Counted from the stretch's first letter, positions 26,348 through 35,349 are shown. The stretch: DNA of 54,957 bases from an uncultured Bacteroidota bacterium (GCA_903834625.1 CAILJQ010000182.1:1-54957); one strand, 5' to 3'. Notes: generated from the letters alone by a model not told the origin. Program-made: numbers and translations.

Positions 26348-27502
26348 ATGAATTTTTCGGGTTCAGTAAAAAGTAAATTGCCACATGTAGGTACAACCAT
26401 TTTTTCGGTCATGACCGCTCATGCAAATGAGCAGCAAGCCATAAATTTGGCGCAAGGTTTCCCCGATTTTAGTTGTTCACCCCAATTAATTTCTCTGGTA
26501 AATCACTATATGGAAAAGGGAATGAACCAATATGCTCCCATGCCTGGTATACTCTCCCTTCGTGAAAAAATTGCGGCAAAGACGCAAAGTTTATACGGCG
26601 CAGTTTACCATCCCGAAACAGAAGTAACCATTGTACCAGGCGGAACCCATGGTATATATGCCGCGGTAAGTGCTGTAGTGCGCGAAGATGATGAGGTTGT
26701 AGTGATAGAACCTTGTTACGACAGTTATGTTCCCGCCATTGAATTAAATGGGGGTAGGGCTATTTTCTATGAAATGAAATACCCCGATTACACAATTGAT
26801 TGGAATGAAGTTAAAAAGTTAATCAACTTCAAAACACGCATGATCATGATCAATACTCCCCATAATCCTACGGGAAGTATTTTAACAGATAATGACATGC
26901 TTCAATTGCAGAAGATATTAGATAATACAGATGTGGTGGTGTTAAGCGATGAAGTGTATGAACACATCATTTTCGACCATAACGAACATCAGAGTGTATC
27001 TAGGTTTCCAAAGTTAGCAGAGAGATCCATTATTATTTCTTCCTTCGGGAAAACTTACCATACCACCGGATGGAAAATGGGCTATGTACTTGCCCCAGAA
27101 AACCTCACAAGGGAATTCAGAAAAGTTCATCAATTCATGGCATTTAGTGCCAATACTCCCATTCAGTATGCCTTAGCAGATTATATGAATGATGCTGATG
27201 CATACCTTCAATTAAACCAATTTTATGAAGACAAAAGGAATTACTTTCAAAAGCTCATTAAGGGGTCAAACTTTAAGCTATTGCCGTGCAAGGGTTCATA
27301 TTTTCAAATGCTCAACTATGCGAAGATTACGCAGGAGCGCGACATTGACTTTGCCGTGCGTTTAACCAAAGAACACAAGGTAGCAAGTATTCCTACCTCT
27401 GTTTTTTACCACAAAAAAACCGATAACAATGTGCTGCGTTTCTGTTTTGCCAAGAGCAATGAAACCCTTGAAAAGGCTGCGGAAAAACTCATGAGAGTTT
27501 AA
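26348..27502 (+). CDS. PLP-dependent aminotransferase class I/II, methionine aminotransferase type
   Basis: 384 residues. Key motifs are NLAQGFPDFSCSPQL near the N terminus, VPGGTHGIYAAVSAV (cofactor phosphate loop), NTPHNPTGS, LSDEVYEHIIFD and SSFGKTYHTTGWKMGYV, where the Lys forms the Schiff base. The FGKTYHTTGWKMGY segment and length match the KAT/YbdL group, often annotated as methionine aminotransferase (last step of methionine salvage, or kynurenine transamination). An ACMSD-like gene is 16 kb away but no kynurenine pathway cluster is formed. It stands alone. Confidence 0.88.
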   Translation: MNFSGSVKSKLPHVGTTIFSVMTAHANEQQAINLAQGFPDFSCSPQLISLVNHYMEKGMNQYAPMPGILSLREKIAAKTQSLYGAVYHPETEVTIVPGGTHGIYAAVSAVVREDDEVVVIEPCYDSYVPAIELNGGRAIFYEMKYPDYTIDWNEVKKLINFKTRMIMINTPHNPTGSILTDNDMLQLQKILDNTDVVVLSDEVYEHIIFDHNEHQSVSRFPKLAERSIIISSFGKTYHTTGWKMGYVLAPENLTREFRKVHQFMAFSANTPIQYALADYMNDADAYLQLNQFYEDKRNYFQKLIKGSNFKLLPCKGSYFQMLNYAKITQERDIDFAVRLTKEHKVASIPTSVFYHKKTDNNVLRFCFAKSNETLEKAAEKLMRV

Positions 27503-27638
27503 AATAGCTTGTTAAAAGCAGTACAGGATTTTTTACATCCTGACATTTATCATTTTGTTTACTGACATAGGTCAAAGGTTTCTCTTTGAACCCAATGTAC
27601 ATTTGTGTTGTCAAATTGATTGACGCAATAAATATTTT

Positions 27639-28103
27639 ATGAAAAGTCATTTCACCGTGGGAGATTTTATGACAGACAAAGTGATTGTAGCTGGTCTTCA
27701 TAACAAAATAAGCGAGGTGATGCGCTTTTTTGCTACCCACAAAATTCAACACTTACCTGTAACAGAAAACGACGAACTGCTTGGTATTATCAGTTTATTT
27801 GATGTGTTAAAATTGGTTCATGAAGAATTGGTATCTGTTGATTGCACTAGCATGAGAGATATTGACGAAAAATACGATATGCGTAAGTTAATGACAGAAG
27901 ATCCCATTTTTGTTGAACCTGAAACTACTGTAGCAGATGCCCTTCGTTTATTGGAATTTGGCAAGTTTCAAGCCCTGCCTGTAGTTACAGAAAATAAGGT
28001 GGTTGGTATCATTACCAATAAAGATTTGATCAAAGTTTTTGCCAAAGATGTGAATCCTCCACACACATCCTTCTCTATTGAAAATCCCGGTTTCGGAATT
28101 TAG
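27639..28103 (+). CDS. Two-CBS-domain protein
   Basis: 154 residues made of two CBS units: about 8-63 (VGDFMTDKVIVAG ... HLPVTENDELLGIISLFDVL) and 82-140 (KLMTEDPIFVEPETTVADAL ... ALPVVTENKVVGIITNKDLI). CBS pairs bind adenine nucleotides and act as energy sensors. No enzymatic domain is fused. A TACATTTG box at 27598-27605 could be its -7 element. A strong terminator follows at 28123. Confidence 0.85.
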   Translation: MKSHFTVGDFMTDKVIVAGLHNKISEVMRFFATHKIQHLPVTENDELLGIISLFDVLKLVHEELVSVDCTSMRDIDEKYDMRKLMTEDPIFVEPETTVADALRLLEFGKFQALPVVTENKVVGIITNKDLIKVFAKDVNPPHTSFSIENPGFGI

Positions 28104-28122
28104 TTTCATAAGTTTTAGGTGA

Positions 28123-28158
28123 AGGGCGGCGCAATGGAAGTTGTGCCGCTCTTTTTTT
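28123..28158 (+). terminator. Rho-independent terminator of the CBS gene
   Basis: AGGGCGGCGCAA (28123-28134), a 6-nt loop and TTGTGCCGCTCT (28141-28152) pair with G-T wobbles. The right arm runs into a T7 tract (28152-28158). It lies 20 nt after the CBS stop codon. Confidence 0.85.
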
Positions 28159-28240
28159 ATGTAGCGATTTCTTTGGAACTTTTCAATTTAAAGCACCTAT
28201 AAGCAATTATTATTCACCCTGAAATTTTAGCTAAAAACGC

Positions 28241-28248
28241 TATCTTTG
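28241..28248 (+). promoter_or_regulatory. -7 promoter box of argS (TATCTTTG)
   Basis: A full match to the Bacteroidota TAnnTTTG element ends 10 nt before the argS ATG at 28259. This predicts a leader of only a few bases. No clear TTTG was found at the -33 position. Confidence 0.5.
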
Positions 28249-28258
28249 ACCATTGAAA

Positions 28259-30034
28259 ATGATACAAGAACAAATAAAATCTCAGCTAGCGCACACGCTC
28301 TTTCAACTGTATAACCAGCAGATTTCAGCAGATACCATCGCCATTGAACAAACCACTTCCGATTTTGAAGGTGATTTTACCTTTGTGGTTTTTCCATACC
28401 TAAAGATTACAAGAAAAAATCCAGAACAAAGCGCCAATGAAATTGGAGCAGCCTTACAAACTAATTTCCCTCTTATTGCCTCTTATCAAGTAATCAAAGG
28501 TTTTTTAAACTTAACCATTCAACCTTCCTACTGGTTGCAGTTTTTGCTTGAACCTAAATCTGCTACATATGGATTTGCAGATGCCAAAAGCAAAGAACCT
28601 GTTTTGGTAGAATACTCTTCTCCAAATACCAATAAACCTTTACATTTAGGTCACATCCGTAACAACCTATTGGGTTATTCAGTAGCAGAGATTTTAAAAG
28701 CAAATGGGCACGAAGTTTTTACCTGCAACCTTGTAAACGATCGTGGAATTCATATTTGCAAAAGTATGTATGCATGGATGCAATTTGGAAACGGCGAAAC
28801 CCCTGAAAGCTCTGGTTTAAAAGGTGATCATTTGGTGGGTAAATACTATGTAGAGTTCGATAAACATTTCAAAAAAGAGGTTGCCGAATTAAGATTATCT
28901 GGTTTATCCGAAGAAGAGGCCGCCAAGCAAGCCCCTGCGATGTTAGCTGCACAAGACCTACTGGTAAAATGGGAGGCCAACGATCCAGAGGTGGTAGGCG
29001 TTTGGAAAATGATGAATGATTGGGTGTATGCTGGTTTCGACGCTACCTATAAAAAACTCGGAGTTCAATTCGATAAATATTATTATGAATCAAATACCTA
29101 TTTATTAGGTAAAGAAATTGTACAAGAAGGCTTGGAAAAAGGTGTATTCTTTACAAAAGAAAATGGCTCTGTTTGGATTGATTTAACTGCTGATGGCCTC
29201 GACCAGAAATTGGTATTACGTGGTGATGGCACCTCTGTATACATAACCCAAGATTTAGGTACCGCAGAATTAAAATTTGGCGACTTCAACTGCAATCGTT
29301 CCATTTATGTGGTAGGAAACGAGCAAGAATACCATTTTAAAGTATTGCAATTGATTGCCCAAAAGCTTGGTAAATCCTATGCTTCTGGTATCTATCATTT
29401 GAGTTATGGCATGGTTGAATTACCGCATGGCAAAATGAAAAGTAGGGAAGGTACGGTTGTAGATGCAGATGATTTAATTGCCGAAATGGAATTAACCGCA
29501 GCAGAAACCACCAAAGCCCTTGGTAAAATGGAAGGAGAAAGTGAAGAAACACTACAACAACTCTATCATACCATTGGTATGGGCGCTTTAAAATACTATT
29601 TGTTGAAGGTTGACCCGAAGAAAAAAATGATGTTCAATCCCGAAGAAAGCATCGATTTTCAAGGGAATACTGGACCTTTTATTCAATACACCCATGCACG
29701 TATTCGCTCTATTTTAAGAAATGCGGGCAACTTTGAGCAACATTTTGATACGCACCAAATAAGCCTAAGTAAAGTTGAAAAAGACTTGCTCATCAAGCTT
29801 TACCAATACCCAAGTGTAATTGCTGAAGCTGCCAAGGATTTGAGTCCGGGTATTATTTGCAACAACGTTTATGAGTTGGCCAAATTGTATTCTTTATTTT
29901 ACCATGATCACCAAATACTAAAAGAGGAAAACAAAGACCAAAGGGCCATGCGTTTGATGGTTTGTAGCTTAAGTGCACAAGTGATTAAAAGTTCTTTCGC
30001 TTTATTAGGTATATCGGTTCCTGAAAAAATGTAA
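28259..30034 (+). CDS. argS: Arginyl-tRNA synthetase
   Basis: 591 residues from ATG 28259; the track begins two codons earlier at TTG. A class I synthetase with an N-terminal Add1 domain (about 1-85), the HIGH-type site SSPNTNKPLHLGHIRNN, the KMSKS-like GKMKSREGT loop, and a C-terminal DALR anticodon-binding domain starting at FIQYTHARIRSILRNAG. It charges tRNA-Arg. The gene has its own promoter box just upstream and no Shine-Dalgarno site. Confidence 0.97.
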   Translation: MIQEQIKSQLAHTLFQLYNQQISADTIAIEQTTSDFEGDFTFVVFPYLKITRKNPEQSANEIGAALQTNFPLIASYQVIKGFLNLTIQPSYWLQFLLEPKSATYGFADAKSKEPVLVEYSSPNTNKPLHLGHIRNNLLGYSVAEILKANGHEVFTCNLVNDRGIHICKSMYAWMQFGNGETPESSGLKGDHLVGKYYVEFDKHFKKEVAELRLSGLSEEEAAKQAPAMLAAQDLLVKWEANDPEVVGVWKMMNDWVYAGFDATYKKLGVQFDKYYYESNTYLLGKEIVQEGLEKGVFFTKENGSVWIDLTADGLDQKLVLRGDGTSVYITQDLGTAELKFGDFNCNRSIYVVGNEQEYHFKVLQLIAQKLGKSYASGIYHLSYGMVELPHGKMKSREGTVVDADDLIAEMELTAAETTKALGKMEGESEETLQQLYHTIGMGALKYYLLKVDPKKKMMFNPEESIDFQGNTGPFIQYTHARIRSILRNAGNFEQHFDTHQISLSKVEKDLLIKLYQYPSVIAEAAKDLSPGIICNNVYELAKLYSLFYHDHQILKEENKDQRAMRLMVCSLSAQVIKSSFALLGISVPEKM

Positions 30035-30078
30035 TACCGAATTCTTGTTATTTTGAAGTTTCACCGTAAGATGTTTTT

Positions 30079-31440
30079 ATGAAAAAATTGCTTTCCATTT
30101 TACTTGTTATTATAACCTTTACTTCCTGCGATCCCAGCAAGCGATACATGAAGGAAGGAGACAAACAATATCTATTGGGTAACAATGATGGTGCCTCAAA
30201 TTATTATTATAACGCACTTTTGGTTCGACCCGACAAAGAAGAAGCCAAACAAGGTTTAAAAAAGACAGGAAATGTGGTCTTGCAAGGCAAGTTTGGACAA
30301 TTTAGTAAACATGTAGTTTCCAATGAAAACCAACAAGCAGTAATGCAATACATTGCTTGCAAGAAGTATTATGATAAATGTAAATCTGTTGGGGTAGAAT
30401 TAGAATGGCCTAGTATGTATGACCCCATTTATGAGGATATAAAAAATGAATACATCAGCAAGAAATATGATAGTGGTTTAGAGTTGATGAAAAGCAATAA
30501 ATATGAAATGGCTGAAGCTGCTTTTTCTGAAATTGCCCTCATAGACTCAACTTATAAAGATGCCACTGTATTACGTGTGAAAAGTATTGTGGAGCCATTG
30601 TATCAGCACGGACAAAAAATGATGGAGATAGAGAACTACAAAGATGCCTACAGAGATTTCAATAAAATTGTGAGTTTAGATGCTACCTATAAAAATGCCG
30701 TCGCTTTGCGCGCAGATGCATTGGCAAAAGCTAGTGTAGGATTAGGAGTTCTTCCTGTTCAAAACCAAACCCGCACCCAAGGTTTTGACGTGCGATTATA
30801 CCAGCAAATCATTGCTACCTTGGTTCAGGCCAAGAACCCCTTCTTAAAAGTGGTTGATAGAAGTTCATTAGAAAGTATGTTGCGAGAACAACAATTGGGT
30901 ATGAGTGGCATTGTTGACCCAGAAAGTGCTGCGAAAGCAGGTAAACTCATTGGCTTGAAATATGTATTAATGACAGCTATAAGCGATTTGGTTTATGAAG
31001 ATACCGGTTTATTAGGAGATTCTTTGGTGGCCTATGAAGCCTATACTGAAACGTTACCGCCTGCCATTCCTAATGGGATTCCACAAACTGTAACCCGTTT
31101 CAAAAAGGTTCACTACATGGACTCACACCAAAAACGTAGGTTGTATTACCGCGTATTTTACCAATTGGTTTCAACCCAAACGGCTCAAGTGGTGGCCAGT
31201 GAAGTATTAACAGAGGAGGTTGCAGATGAAATGCATAATTGCACTTATGCAGGAAATGTAAACAGTTTATATCCTGAATTGCCCGCCAAAAATACCATGC
31301 CTGCAAAACCCACCGAATTCAGAGAACAGTTCAATCAGGTAAAACGCCAATTGGTTTCGAAAGAAGAAATGACCCAAAAAGTGTGTAAGGTTATATCTCA
31401 GAAAATGATGGAAGATATCAATGTGTATTTGGGTAAGTGA
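30079..31440 (+). CDS. TPR lipoprotein with a CsgG-like domain
   Basis: 453 residues. The lipoprotein signal ends in TFTSC (Cys17). Tetratricopeptide-like units fill about 20-215 (LLGNNDGASNYYYNALL, MAEAAFSEIALID, DAYRDFNKIVSLD). From about 225 the sequence LGVLPVQNQTRTQ, VVDRSSLESMLREQQLG and KAGKLIGLKYVLM follows the CsgG family pattern. CsgG proteins form or regulate outer-membrane secretion complexes; the TPR-CsgG combination suggests an outer-membrane-associated assembly factor. No curli subunits are nearby. It begins 44 nt after argS. Confidence 0.8.
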   Translation: MKKLLSILLVIITFTSCDPSKRYMKEGDKQYLLGNNDGASNYYYNALLVRPDKEEAKQGLKKTGNVVLQGKFGQFSKHVVSNENQQAVMQYIACKKYYDKCKSVGVELEWPSMYDPIYEDIKNEYISKKYDSGLELMKSNKYEMAEAAFSEIALIDSTYKDATVLRVKSIVEPLYQHGQKMMEIENYKDAYRDFNKIVSLDATYKNAVALRADALAKASVGLGVLPVQNQTRTQGFDVRLYQQIIATLVQAKNPFLKVVDRSSLESMLREQQLGMSGIVDPESAAKAGKLIGLKYVLMTAISDLVYEDTGLLGDSLVAYEAYTETLPPAIPNGIPQTVTRFKKVHYMDSHQKRRLYYRVFYQLVSTQTAQVVASEVLTEEVADEMHNCTYAGNVNSLYPELPAKNTMPAKPTEFREQFNQVKRQLVSKEEMTQKVCKVISQKMMEDINVYLGK

Positions 31441-31515
31441 CGTTTTTTCCGAACCAAGATTATGTTTCGGTCACTTTGACTGAATAAAGAAAATTAATTT
31501 GAATAAATTTATTGT

Positions 31516-31539
31516 AAAGCGGTCATAATGACCGCTTTT
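31516..31539. promoter_or_regulatory. Near-perfect palindrome upstream of the small heat-shock gene
   Basis: AAAGCGGTCAT, one central A, then ATGACCGCTTT (31516-31538), followed by T. As RNA it can form an 8-bp stem, AAAGCGGT/ACCGCTTT, with a 7-nt loop and a short T tail. That fits a terminator for the CsgG-like gene, 76 nt upstream. The long two-fold symmetry 67 nt before the hsp20 start also fits a repressor operator. Confidence 0.55.
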
Positions 31540-31605
31540 GCTATTTGGCAAATCACTTGCTGCTTAGCTGGTATCCAAACAAAAAAACTAAAGGAGACCA
31601 TAACA

Positions 31606-32055
31606 ATGACACTTATTAAATTTAATCCTGCAAAAGAATTCTTCAGAGAGAGAATGATGCCAAATGAAATCAACAGCTTATTCGATTCATTTTTTAACGA
31701 GGGCTTAGGCAAGTTTGAACGCAATGTATTTTTCACACCACGTGTAGATGTGGTTGAAAGGGAAAATCAATTTGAGGTTCATGTTGCATTGCCTGGTTTG
31801 AAGAAAGATGAAATCAATATTGATGTAGAGCGTAATGTTTTAACCATTAGCGGAGAGCGTAAGCTTAAGAATGAAAACAAAGAGGACAAATTTCACATGG
31901 TTGAAAATTTCTATGGTAAGTTTTCCCGCAGCTTCACTTTACCAGAAAACATTGATTCAAGTAAGATTGATGCGCAGTTCACCGATGGAATTTTGGCCAT
32001 TATTTTACCTAAAGCAGAGAAAAAACAAAACACCACTAAGGTTGTTATTAAATAA
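31606..32055 (+). CDS. Small heat-shock protein, Hsp20/alpha-crystallin family
   Basis: 149 residues from ATG 31606, which has a clear AAAGGAG site (31590-31596) ten bases upstream. The track's start at 31528 lies in the palindrome region and is rejected. The alpha-crystallin domain spans about 38-143 (FTPRVDVVERENQFEVHVALPGL, FTDGILAIILPKAEK); the GILAIILPK block is the conserved A-x-x-x-n-G-v-L end of the family. It is an ATP-independent chaperone that holds unfolded proteins. A terminator follows at 32093. Confidence 0.95.
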   Translation: MTLIKFNPAKEFFRERMMPNEINSLFDSFFNEGLGKFERNVFFTPRVDVVERENQFEVHVALPGLKKDEINIDVERNVLTISGERKLKNENKEDKFHMVENFYGKFSRSFTLPENIDSSKIDAQFTDGILAIILPKAEKKQNTTKVVIK

Positions 32056-32092
32056 TATTCAGGCAGGGTAGCTTGAGTTTTCATAGGTTATA

Positions 32093-32126
32093 AAGTCCGC
32101 TCACTTCTAGTGGGCGGGCTTTTTTA
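32093..32126 (+). terminator. Rho-independent terminator of hsp20
   Basis: AAGTCCGCTCAC, loop TTCTA, GTGGGCGGGCTT followed by a T run to 32126. About ten pairs including wobbles. It separates hsp20 from ribF. Confidence 0.85.
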
Positions 32127-32168
32127 TTGCATCGCCAAAATCGGCCGTAAACCCTATCTATTTTTTCT

Positions 32169-32176
32169 TATTTTTG
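32169..32176 (+). promoter_or_regulatory. -7 promoter box of ribF (TATTTTTG)
   Basis: This full match to TAnnTTTG ends 8 nt before the ribF ATG at 32185, again predicting a very short leader. No TTTG was seen at the right distance upstream. Confidence 0.4.
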
Positions 32177-32184
32177 CCAAATAC

Positions 32185-33120
32185 ATGAAGGTTTACCATA
32201 GTTTAGCATCATTTCAGAAAATTCCCAATGCCATTGTTACCCAAGGTACATTTGATGGGGTGCATATGGCCCATCAAGCTATTTTGGCGCAGGTTACTAA
32301 ATTGGCAAAAGAGAGAAACGGAGAATCTGTTCTGATTACCTATGATCCCCACCCCAGAATGGTCTTGTTTCCAGAAGATCATAACCTACAATTGCTCAAT
32401 ACCCTAGAAGAAAAAATAGCCCTATTAGAACAACAAGGAATTGACCATTTACTTATTTTACCATTCACTAAGGAATTTTCAAGGTTAAGTTCTCTTGAAT
32501 TTATCAGAGATATTTTGGTAAATGTTATAGGAACACAAACGCTCATAATTGGCTATAACCATCGCTTTGGGAAAAATAGGGAGGGTAGCTTTGAGCATTT
32601 GAAAGAATTTGCCCCTGCCTATGGTTTTCAAATTCAAGAAATTTCTGCTCAAGATGTAGATGAAATTAGCGTAAGTTCTACCCGCATCAGAGAAGCCTTA
32701 AAGCGAGGAGATGTGACCCAGGCAGCAAGATTTCTGGGAAAAAATTATTCCTTAAAAGGTATAGTGGTTGAAGGCAAAAAATTAGGTAGAACTATTGGTT
32801 ATCCAACGGCAAATATTCAAATAGAGGCATTACATAAACTCATACCAGCAGATGGTGTTTATGCTGTTTTGGTGAAATGTGCTCAAGGAGTTTTTGGTGG
32901 AATGCTCAATATTGGCAATAATCCAACAGTAGAAGGCAAGGGAAGAAGTATAGAAGTTAACATTTTTGATTTTAGTGAAACAATTTATAATCAAAGTATA
33001 ACTATTGAATTTGTTGATAAACTAAGGGACGAAATAAAATTTATAAATTTAGAAGCATTAAAAACTCAATTGCATAATGATAAATTGCAGACTTTAGCGC
33101 GATTGGGAATGAAAGCATGA
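32185..33120 (+). CDS. ribF: Bifunctional riboflavin kinase/FAD synthetase
   Basis: 311 residues from ATG 32185; the track's 25 extra residues come from terminator DNA. The N-terminal FAD synthetase domain has GTFDGVHMAHQA, YDPHPRMVL, GYNHRFGKNREG and SSTRIREAL. The C-terminal riboflavin kinase domain has GRTIGYPTANI and GMLNIGNNPTVEG. It makes FMN and then FAD. Met replaces the Gly of the usual GVHxGH. The following peptidase gene starts within its stop codon (ATGA overlap). Confidence 0.95.
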   Translation: MKVYHSLASFQKIPNAIVTQGTFDGVHMAHQAILAQVTKLAKERNGESVLITYDPHPRMVLFPEDHNLQLLNTLEEKIALLEQQGIDHLLILPFTKEFSRLSSLEFIRDILVNVIGTQTLIIGYNHRFGKNREGSFEHLKEFAPAYGFQIQEISAQDVDEISVSSTRIREALKRGDVTQAARFLGKNYSLKGIVVEGKKLGRTIGYPTANIQIEALHKLIPADGVYAVLVKCAQGVFGGMLNIGNNPTVEGKGRSIEVNIFDFSETIYNQSITIEFVDKLRDEIKFINLEALKTQLHNDKLQTLARLGMKA

Positions 33121-34079
33121 AAATAGTCCGTTTAGTTTTAATATATAGTTTTCTTTTTTTCGGTTTGAACCAAAGCCTGTATGCACAGGTGACGGAAGAG
33201 CCCGATTCTGTTGAGGTTACAGAGGAGGGAGAAGAAGGAGAAGAAGAGGCACCAGAATACGACTCAGTTATTGTTACAGGTACAGAAAAGTATTGGGATT
33301 TTATTCGCCCTAGAAATTTCTTATTTGACACAGCATACGCGCCAGCCAGAGAATTTTATACTGCTTGGGATACCATTACCATTAACCCTTACAAAAAAGA
33401 TTTAAAGGTAATGGAAGATACCATTCGTTTGGTATTGGCCAATTTCGACGATTGCTCTTTTCACCCTCCAGCAATTGGTGATGTTACTTCCAATTTTGGT
33501 TTCAGAAGTTGGGGACGAAGGCAAAAATTTCACTTCGGTACAGATATTCGAATGGAAGTGGGAGACCCAGTATACGCAGCTTTTGAAGGAGTGGTGCGTA
33601 TTGCAAAACGCAGTTCAGATTATGGTTACATGGTGGTTATACGCCACAACAATGGCCTTGAAACTTTATATGCCCATTTCTCTCAATTGCTGGCTTATCC
33701 AGGGCAGCCCGTTAAAGGAGGAAATATCATTGGTTTGGCAGGAAGTACCGGTAGATCAACCGGACCACATTTGCATTTTGAAGTGCGCTTCCAAGGTGAG
33801 AAAATTGATCCAGCAACTTTAATTCATTTCCCTTCAGGCTCTTTACTTAATGATACCTTTCAGGTAGATAAAGGTTGCTTTAAACATCTGTATGATGTTC
33901 AATCGGCTAAGTTGAAGGCCAAGCAAACCAAAGTGCCTAAATACATTAAGGCACGTAAGAATGATACCCTTACTAAAATTGCTAAACGTTATGGCGTTCC
34001 AGTAAAGCGCCTTACCAAATTAAATGGACTAAAAGCCAGTACCAAAATTAAATCGGGTAGAAGAATAAGGCTAAGATAA
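33117..34079 (+). CDS. M23 (LytM) peptidase with C-terminal LysM domain
   Basis: 320 residues. The signal peptide ends near SLYAQ, then comes a strongly acidic linker (EEGEEGEEEAPE). The LytM domain (about 125-245) holds HFGTDIRM (His and Asp zinc ligands) and HLHFEVR (HxH motif). A LysM unit, KNDTLTKIAKRYGVPVKRL, closes the protein and should bind peptidoglycan. It is probably a periplasmic murein endopeptidase or an activator. It overlaps ribF by four bases. Confidence 0.92.
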   Translation: MKIVRLVLIYSFLFFGLNQSLYAQVTEEPDSVEVTEEGEEGEEEAPEYDSVIVTGTEKYWDFIRPRNFLFDTAYAPAREFYTAWDTITINPYKKDLKVMEDTIRLVLANFDDCSFHPPAIGDVTSNFGFRSWGRRQKFHFGTDIRMEVGDPVYAAFEGVVRIAKRSSDYGYMVVIRHNNGLETLYAHFSQLLAYPGQPVKGGNIIGLAGSTGRSTGPHLHFEVRFQGEKIDPATLIHFPSGSLLNDTFQVDKGCFKHLYDVQSAKLKAKQTKVPKYIKARKNDTLTKIAKRYGVPVKRLTKLNGLKASTKIKSGRRIRLR

Positions 34080-34147
34080 ATATAAGCTATTGGCTGTTGG
34101 CATCTGGCTTTTTTCATGATTGCAACATAAAATAATGGGGTTGATTT

Positions 34148-35014
34148 ATGGTAGAGAAGAAAGTAAAACAATTATTGTATAGTCAATTGGTTGATATGGG
34201 AGGTATTCCTGTTAGGCAACCCTTACCAACCCAACAGGTAGAAATGATTGATCCATTTTTATTAATACATCACCATATTTCTACCATTCCAGCAGGTTCA
34301 CATCCAAGGTCTATTGGCGTAGGACCGCATCCACATAGGGGATTTAGTCCGGTTACTTTTATTTACCAAGGAGAAGTAAACCACAAAGACTCGAGGGGAA
34401 ATGATGCCATTGTAGGAGCGGGGGGCGTACAATGGATGAATGCAGGAATGGGGATAATTCATAGCGAACGCCCGCCTACAACTTTCGCCGAAAACGGGGG
34501 TGTACAAGAGATCATTCAATTATGGATCAATACTCCTGCAGCTTTAAAAATGCAACAGCCTGCTTATTTTTCTCTTGATGAAGCATCTATACCTGTTTTA
34601 ATAGAAGATGCGGGAAAAGTGAAATTAAAACTGGTTGCAGGAACCTATAAAGAGATAAAAGGATTTCAGCAAACAAACAGTGAGTTGCTCATTTTAAACA
34701 TAGAGATGGAAAAAGATGGACAATGCACGCTCCAAATCCCAACCGGATTTAATGCCTGCTTGTATAATTTTGATGCCGTTATTGATATTGGTTCGTTTGG
34801 AATGGTGGAACCTTTGTACCTGGTATCATTTAAGGAAGAAGGAAATAAGATTGAAATAAAAGCTAGAGAGAAAACTCGCCTATTGTTTTTGAGCGGTGCA
34901 CCCTTAAATGAACCGGTAGTATCTTACGGACCATTTGTAATGAACAACCAAACTCAAATTATGGAAGCCATGCGTGATTACCAAATGGGTAAAATGGGCA
35001 TGCTACATGATTAG
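34148..35014 (+). CDS. Pirin family cupin protein
   Basis: 288 residues. The metal-binding cupin block GVGPHPHRGFSPVTFIYQGE, then KDSRGNDAIVGAGGVQWMNAGMGIIHSE and QLWINTPAALKMQQPAY, are the standard pirin motifs. Bacterial pirins include quercetinases and redox-linked regulators; the function here is not defined. It converges on the DUF59 gene with two bases between the stop codons, which both lie in a hairpin. Confidence 0.9.
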   Translation: MVEKKVKQLLYSQLVDMGGIPVRQPLPTQQVEMIDPFLLIHHHISTIPAGSHPRSIGVGPHPHRGFSPVTFIYQGEVNHKDSRGNDAIVGAGGVQWMNAGMGIIHSERPPTTFAENGGVQEIIQLWINTPAALKMQQPAYFSLDEASIPVLIEDAGKVKLKLVAGTYKEIKGFQQTNSELLILNIEMEKDGQCTLQIPTGFNACLYNFDAVIDIGSFGMVEPLYLVSFKEEGNKIEIKAREKTRLLFLSGAPLNEPVVSYGPFVMNNQTQIMEAMRDYQMGKMGMLHD

Positions 35015-35032
35015 GCTTATAAAAAGCCTAAT
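35010..35032. terminator. Hairpin containing both stop codons of two convergent genes
   Basis: ATTAGGCTT (35010-35018), loop ATAAA, AAGCCTAAT (35024-35032): a perfect 9-bp stem. The pirin TAG (35012-35014) and the reverse-strand TAA of the DUF59 gene (35017-35019) both fall in it. It has no T run, so it is an atypical bidirectional terminator or 3'-end-protecting structure. Confidence 0.6.
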
Positions 35033-35349
35033 TGTAATTTAGCAGATTCACTCATCATGTCTTGCGACCAAGGTGGATCAAAAGTTACCTTTACTTCAAC
35101 TTCTTTTACACCCTCCATGGCACCTAATTTCTCTTTAATTTCTGCAGGCATACTTTGGGCGGCCGGACAAAAAGGGGATGTTAAAGACATGATAATTTCT
35201 ATGTTTAATTCATGCGAAACATTTACCTCATAGATCAAGCCTAATTCATAAATATTCACAGGTATTTCTGGGTCGAAAATAGTTTGCAGCACTTGAATGG
35301 CTTCATTCTGCACATCTACAAAGTTTCTGAGTGATTTGGTTTCATCCAT
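35017..35349 (-). CDS. MIP18/DUF59-type iron-sulfur assembly protein (SufT-like)
   Basis: 110 residues. DPEIPVNIYELGLIYEV and TSPFCPAAQSMP, with its conserved Cys, are the hallmark DUF59 blocks, and FDPPWSQDMMSE is the usual C-terminal part. Such proteins help deliver Fe-S clusters to target proteins. As the last gene of the suf operon, 14 nt after sufE, a SufT-type role is well supported by context. Confidence 0.9.
   Translation of the reverse strand: MDETKSLRNFVDVQNEAIQVLQTIFDPEIPVNIYELGLIYEVNVSHELNIEIIMSLTSPFCPAAQSMPAEIKEKLGAMEGVKEVEVKVTFDPPWSQDMMSESAKLQLGFL

Noticed and set aside
27520-27560. CAGGAT/ATCCTG inverted repeat after the aminotransferase as a terminator
   Set aside because: The stem is only six bases and is not followed by a T run.
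31528-31605. N-terminal extension of the small heat-shock protein
   Set aside because: The added residues come from the palindrome and leader; ATG 31606 has a clear AAAGGAG site and begins a normal Hsp20 N terminus.
33200-33260. Purine-rich run in the M23 peptidase gene as a microsatellite
   Set aside because: It encodes an acidic Glu-rich linker with irregular codons, a common low-complexity feature after signal peptides.
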